DNA of 64,000 nucleotides from Ruegeria spongiae (lineage in GTDB: Bacteria; Pseudomonadota; Alphaproteobacteria; Rhodobacterales; Rhodobacteraceae), in assembly GCF_023502395.1 (NCBI RefSeq), contig NZ_JAMFMB010000002.1:215156-279155 (forward strand). The letters run 5' to 3'. Numbering within the stretch: the first letter of the stretch is position 1; the number at the start of each line of letters is the position of its first letter. Shown here piece after piece: positions 60,871 to 64,000 of this stretch. Below the pieces are notes generated by a model. It saw only the letters and a list, made by a program, of their open reading frames with translations, did no database searches and was not told where the DNA came from. A program made the position numbers and the translations under genes.

Positions 60871-63813
60871 GTGACGGCGACGCTGTTTCCGGTGCTCTAC
60901 CTGACGCTGGAATTGCCGAAGCGGATCATCAACGACGCCATCGGTGCTGCTACTCCGGTGATCCAGGTCTGGGGCATGAATTTCCCACAGGTGACCTATC
61001 TGGGCATACTCTGCGTCGCGTTTCTGCTGGCGGTCCTTGGGCATGGTTTGCTCAAGATGCGCATCAACACGATGAAGGGCGTGCTGAGCGAACGGATGCT
61101 GCGCCGGTTCCGCTATCAGCTGATCGCGCGCGTGTTGCGCTTTCCGCAGCCCTATTTCGAGCGGGTCAGCCAGGGCGAGCTGGTCTCGATGGTCACCGCC
61201 GAAAGCGAGCCGATGGGCGGGCTGATGGGCGACGCGATCAGCCAGCCGGTGCTGCAGGCGGGGCAGATGCTGACCATCCTGTCCTTCTTGTTCCTGCAAA
61301 GCGTCTGGTTCGGGCTGGCGGCGGTGGCGCTGATCCCGCTGCAGGCCTGGCTGATCCCCAAACTGCAACGGCAGGTCAACCTGCTGAACAAGAGCCGCAT
61401 TCAGGAAGTGCGCGTGCTGGCCGCCCAGATCGGCGAAAGCGCCGCGGGCGCCGCGACCCTGCGCGCCAATGGCGGCTGGCGCCACCGGATGGCGCTGGTC
61501 ACCCTGCAGCTTGGCCGGCTGTTCGATATCCGCTTCCAGATCTACCAGAAAAAATTCTTCATGAAGTTCCTCAACAACTTCATCTCGCAGCTGACGCCGT
61601 TCCTGTTCTATTCGGTGGGCGGTTATCTGGTGCTGCAGGGGACGGTCTCGCTCGGGGCGCTGGTGGCGGCACTGGCGGCCTATAAGGACCTGTCGAGCCC
61701 GTGGAAGGAACTGCTGGCCTATTACAACCAGACGCAGGACATGGCGCTGCGCTGGGACGTGATCCTGGAACGGTTCGCGCCGCCCGGCATGGTCGACGAA
61801 GACCTGTTCCAGGGTGACCCCGAGGAGCGCCCGCGCCTGAACGGCGATATCGTTCTGGACCATGTCTCGGTCCGCGATGGCGATGGCAATCTGGTGCTGG
61901 AGGATCTGGATGTCACGCTGCAGGCGGGTGCCGTGATCGCCATCGCTGCACCCAGCGAAGAGGATCGTCGCGCGCTCTCGGCGCTGCTCACCCGCGAGTT
62001 GCTGCCCGCCAGCGGCTCGGTGAGGGTTGCAGGTCATGACCTGTCCACGCTGCATCAGGCGGTGCTGGCGGCGCGTATCGGCCATGCCACGTCGCGCCCG
62101 GTGATGTTTCAGGGCACCTTTGGCGACAACGTGATGATGCCGATGCGCCTTCGCCCCAATGGCACGCCTGAGGACGATGCCGAACGCAACGAGGCAATCC
62201 GCGCTGGTAACAGCGCCGATCCTTATTCCGCTGAATGGCTTGATCCGGGTCTGGCCGGGCTTGAGGACGCCAAGGCGCTGCGGGCCTGGTGGCTGCGCCT
62301 GATCGAGGGGCTGGGTTCCGGCGCGGCTTTGTTCCGGCGCGGCACCGAACAGCAGTTCGATTCACTGGTGCATCCGGAACTGGCGACACGGCTGGTCGAG
62401 TTGCGCCCCAAGGTGCAGCAGGCTGTACAGGCGGCGGGGCTGGCAGATCAGGCCTATCTGATCGATCCCGACCTCTACAATCCGGCGCTGCCCGTGGCCG
62501 AGAACCTGCTATTCGCCACCGCGCGGGTGCCGATCACGCAGGAATTGCTGGCGGGTCAGGCAGAGTTTCTGGCCCAGTTGCGACAGTTGGGGCTGGACCA
62601 GACGCTGGTCAGCCTGACCCAGGACGTGATCGACATGCTGCGGCAGATCTTTGGCCTGGACACCACCGATCACCCGCTCTTTCGCAAGCTGGGGCTGGAC
62701 ACCAAAACCTACGAATCTGCCATCGAACTGATCGAGAAGACCCGTGAAAACGGCCATGCGCTCAGCGATGCCGAACTGGCCAACCTGCTGGCGGTGCCCT
62801 TTGCGATCTCGGCCGACCGGATCGGTCCGGCCTTTTCCGAAGAGCTCAAGGCGCGCATTCTGGAGCTGCGCCATTCCCATTCCGAACAGCTGATGCGCTG
62901 CATCGGCGGTGTCTTCACCCCGCTTGACCCGGTGACCTTCGCACCGGGTCTGACGGTTCTGGAAAATGCGCTCTATGGCAAGGTCAGCCAGATGGGCGGC
63001 AGCAAGGCCGATGAACTGCGCAAGCTGGTGGCGGGCGTGTTGATCGACAACGGAGTCCAGCCGCTGGTGGTGGAGCTGATCTATGACATGCCGGTCACGC
63101 TGGGCGGGCAGAACCTGTCGGCCACCTATGCCGAGCCGCTGGCCTTCACCCGCGCCACCATCAAGAAGCCCGATATCCTGATCCTGGATCAGGCGCTGGC
63201 CAGCTATGACATGACCACCCAGATCGCGGTCTATCAGAACCTGCGCGCGCTGCTGCCGGACAGCACGGTGATCTACATCAATGACGGCTTCGAGACTCCG
63301 GATGTCTTTGACCAGTTCATCGAGGTGAAACAGGGCCGCATCGTCAGCGAAGAGGCGGATGAGCTGATTGCCGAAGACGGCGTATCCTCGGCCGACCTGA
63401 CCCGCAAGCTGCGGGCACTGGAAAAGACGCCGCTGTTTTCGGGGCTGGATCGCAGCCAGTTGCGCCTGCTGGCCTTTGGCGCGCGCTGGTACAATGCGGG
63501 GGCCGGGGAAGTGGTGTTTCTCAGGGATGACGAACCGACCGACGGCGCCTATGTGATGATCGAAGGCGATGCCGGGCTCTATTTACCAAAACCCGGTGAT
63601 GAGGCAGATGAGCTGATCCTCACGGTTGGCCCGGGCGCACTGGTGGGCGAGCTGGGCCTGATCCGCAAGGAACCGCGCGCGCTGAGCATGGTGGCCGAGA
63701 CCGATATCACCTGTCTGCGCATCGGTGAAGAGGAATTCCTGGCCGTGGTCGAACATGACGCCGCCGTGGCTTATAAGCTGCTGCAGGTGGTGGCAGGTTA
63801 TGTGTCGAACTAG
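60871..63813 (+). CDS. Atypical ABC exporter-like protein with C-terminal cyclic-nucleotide-binding domain
   Basis: 980 residues from the first canonical in-frame start, GTG 60871. The frame is open to 60781, and ERTLFQFIWKYSKRDQL upstream looks like coding sequence, so the true start may be non-standard near 60805. Membrane domain of ABC-exporter type, about 1-290. The NBD begins near 323, but where Walker A should be (about 357-372) the sequence is IAIAAPSEEDRRALSALL. A ~330-residue insert follows the Q-loop region (SRPVMFQGTFGDNVM, near 410). Signature-like VTLGGQNLS (about 742) and Walker B DILILDQALASYD (Gln for the catalytic Glu) follow. C-terminal cNMP domain, about 848-980 (GALVGELGLIRKEPRALSMVA). 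ATP hydrolysis is doubtful; it may be a regulated scaffold or a non-hydrolytic transporter. Confidence 0.85.
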   Translation: MTATLFPVLYLTLELPKRIINDAIGAATPVIQVWGMNFPQVTYLGILCVAFLLAVLGHGLLKMRINTMKGVLSERMLRRFRYQLIARVLRFPQPYFERVSQGELVSMVTAESEPMGGLMGDAISQPVLQAGQMLTILSFLFLQSVWFGLAAVALIPLQAWLIPKLQRQVNLLNKSRIQEVRVLAAQIGESAAGAATLRANGGWRHRMALVTLQLGRLFDIRFQIYQKKFFMKFLNNFISQLTPFLFYSVGGYLVLQGTVSLGALVAALAAYKDLSSPWKELLAYYNQTQDMALRWDVILERFAPPGMVDEDLFQGDPEERPRLNGDIVLDHVSVRDGDGNLVLEDLDVTLQAGAVIAIAAPSEEDRRALSALLTRELLPASGSVRVAGHDLSTLHQAVLAARIGHATSRPVMFQGTFGDNVMMPMRLRPNGTPEDDAERNEAIRAGNSADPYSAEWLDPGLAGLEDAKALRAWWLRLIEGLGSGAALFRRGTEQQFDSLVHPELATRLVELRPKVQQAVQAAGLADQAYLIDPDLYNPALPVAENLLFATARVPITQELLAGQAEFLAQLRQLGLDQTLVSLTQDVIDMLRQIFGLDTTDHPLFRKLGLDTKTYESAIELIEKTRENGHALSDAELANLLAVPFAISADRIGPAFSEELKARILELRHSHSEQLMRCIGGVFTPLDPVTFAPGLTVLENALYGKVSQMGGSKADELRKLVAGVLIDNGVQPLVVELIYDMPVTLGGQNLSATYAEPLAFTRATIKKPDILILDQALASYDMTTQIAVYQNLRALLPDSTVIYINDGFETPDVFDQFIEVKQGRIVSEEADELIAEDGVSSADLTRKLRALEKTPLFSGLDRSQLRLLAFGARWYNAGAGEVVFLRDDEPTDGAYVMIEGDAGLYLPKPGDEADELILTVGPGALVGELGLIRKEPRALSMVAETDITCLRIGEEEFLAVVEHDAAVAYKLLQVVAGYVSN

Positions 63814-64000
63814 GCGTCTTGGCTGGCGGTCCTTGTGTCTCGATCTTGGATTCAAGACCGGCATACGATTACGGCAGATCAGGGCATTGGCGGCAATGAG
63901 CCCAAATTGCAGATATTCCGCGATGCGGCTGATGTCAGCTTTATGAATTCCACCCGTCAAATGGGGTTGGAGAATTTAGTTTTTAGATGTTGGAGTTTTT

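Noticed and set aside
63814..64000. A further gene at the right edge
   Set aside because: Short frames on both strands lack ribosome sites and family patterns; the stretch is probably intergenic or the start of something outside the window.
1..64000. CRISPR arrays, insertion sequences, prophage or integrase genes, tRNA/rRNA genes
   Set aside because: No regularly spaced repeats, transposase-like proteins, terminal inverted repeats or RNA-gene signatures were noticed on either strand by eye; a covariance-model scan was not possible here.

Overview
The window looks like a chromosomal stretch of a marine Rhodobacteraceae (Roseobacter-group) alphaproteobacterium. GC is high, and the gene content is typical of that group: many ABC and TRAP importers, MttB-superfamily proteins, DMGDH-like flavoproteins, a DUF1127 protein, a fused indolepyruvate:ferredoxin oxidoreductase and alphaproteobacterial ribosomal protein genes. 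No tRNA, rRNA, CRISPR array, insertion sequence or integrase was recognised. Genus-level identity is not claimed.

Layout. (1) 1-4117: aldonate/idonate-type sugar-acid metabolism (partial L-idonate dehydrogenase, 2-hydroxyacid dehydrogenase, gluconate 5-dehydrogenase-like SDR, GarR-like dehydrogenase, LacI/GntR-type repressor). (2) 4114-12123: a divergent LacI regulator, then two successive ribose/fructose-type ABC importers (double-NBD ATPase + permease + binding protein; single-NBD ATPase + permease + binding protein). (3) 12217-19815: a third LacI regulator and a MalK/SmoK-type sugar ABC importer, followed by a cytochrome b561-like membrane protein, an SMP-30/gluconolactonase and a GlcG-like protein. 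The three LacI regulators share nearly the same recognition helix, and near-identical operators (core GTTAyCGGTAAC) lie in front of all three units. (4) 19920-28480: an MttB-like protein with two SDRs, then a convergent operon (GntR regulator, DapA-like aldolase/hydratase, aldehyde dehydrogenase, FAD amine oxidase) and a divergent GlxA-type AraC regulator. (5) 28575-30021: an SDR and a small unknown zinc-ribbon protein in AT-richer DNA.

(6) 30022-34374: an isolated block of the S10/spc ribosomal operons, rpmC-rpsQ-rplN-rplX-rplE-rpsN-rpsH-rplF-rplR-rpsE-rpmD, without rplP upstream or rplO-secY downstream. It has its own promoter and a terminator-like hairpin in its leader. (7) 34438-36833: a class III nucleotide cyclase, a DUF1127 protein and a FadR-type regulator, separated by two copies of the same terminator. 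(8) 37154-42098: a TRAP importer with fused DctQM plus quinone-dependent D-lactate dehydrogenase, probably a D-lactate uptake and oxidation unit. (9) 42107-47981: a family-5 oligopeptide/oligosaccharide ABC importer. (10) 48213-49367: a small methyltransferase and a glutathione S-transferase.

(11) 49479-56237: a tightly coupled cluster with a DMGDH-like FAD/GcvT fusion, an MttB-like protein, a TetR regulator, a second FAD amine oxidase and an unknown protein. No corrinoid protein or reactivase is present, which makes it a good candidate for an undescribed demethylation route. (12) 56174-60209: fused indolepyruvate:ferredoxin oxidoreductase and its divergent Lrp regulator. (13) 60213-63813: a DUF3307 membrane protein and a very unusual ABC exporter-like protein of about 1000 residues. 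Its nucleotide-binding domain has lost Walker A and the catalytic Glu, is split by a roughly 330-residue insert, and is followed by a cyclic-nucleotide-binding domain. The last 190 bases hold nothing recognisable.
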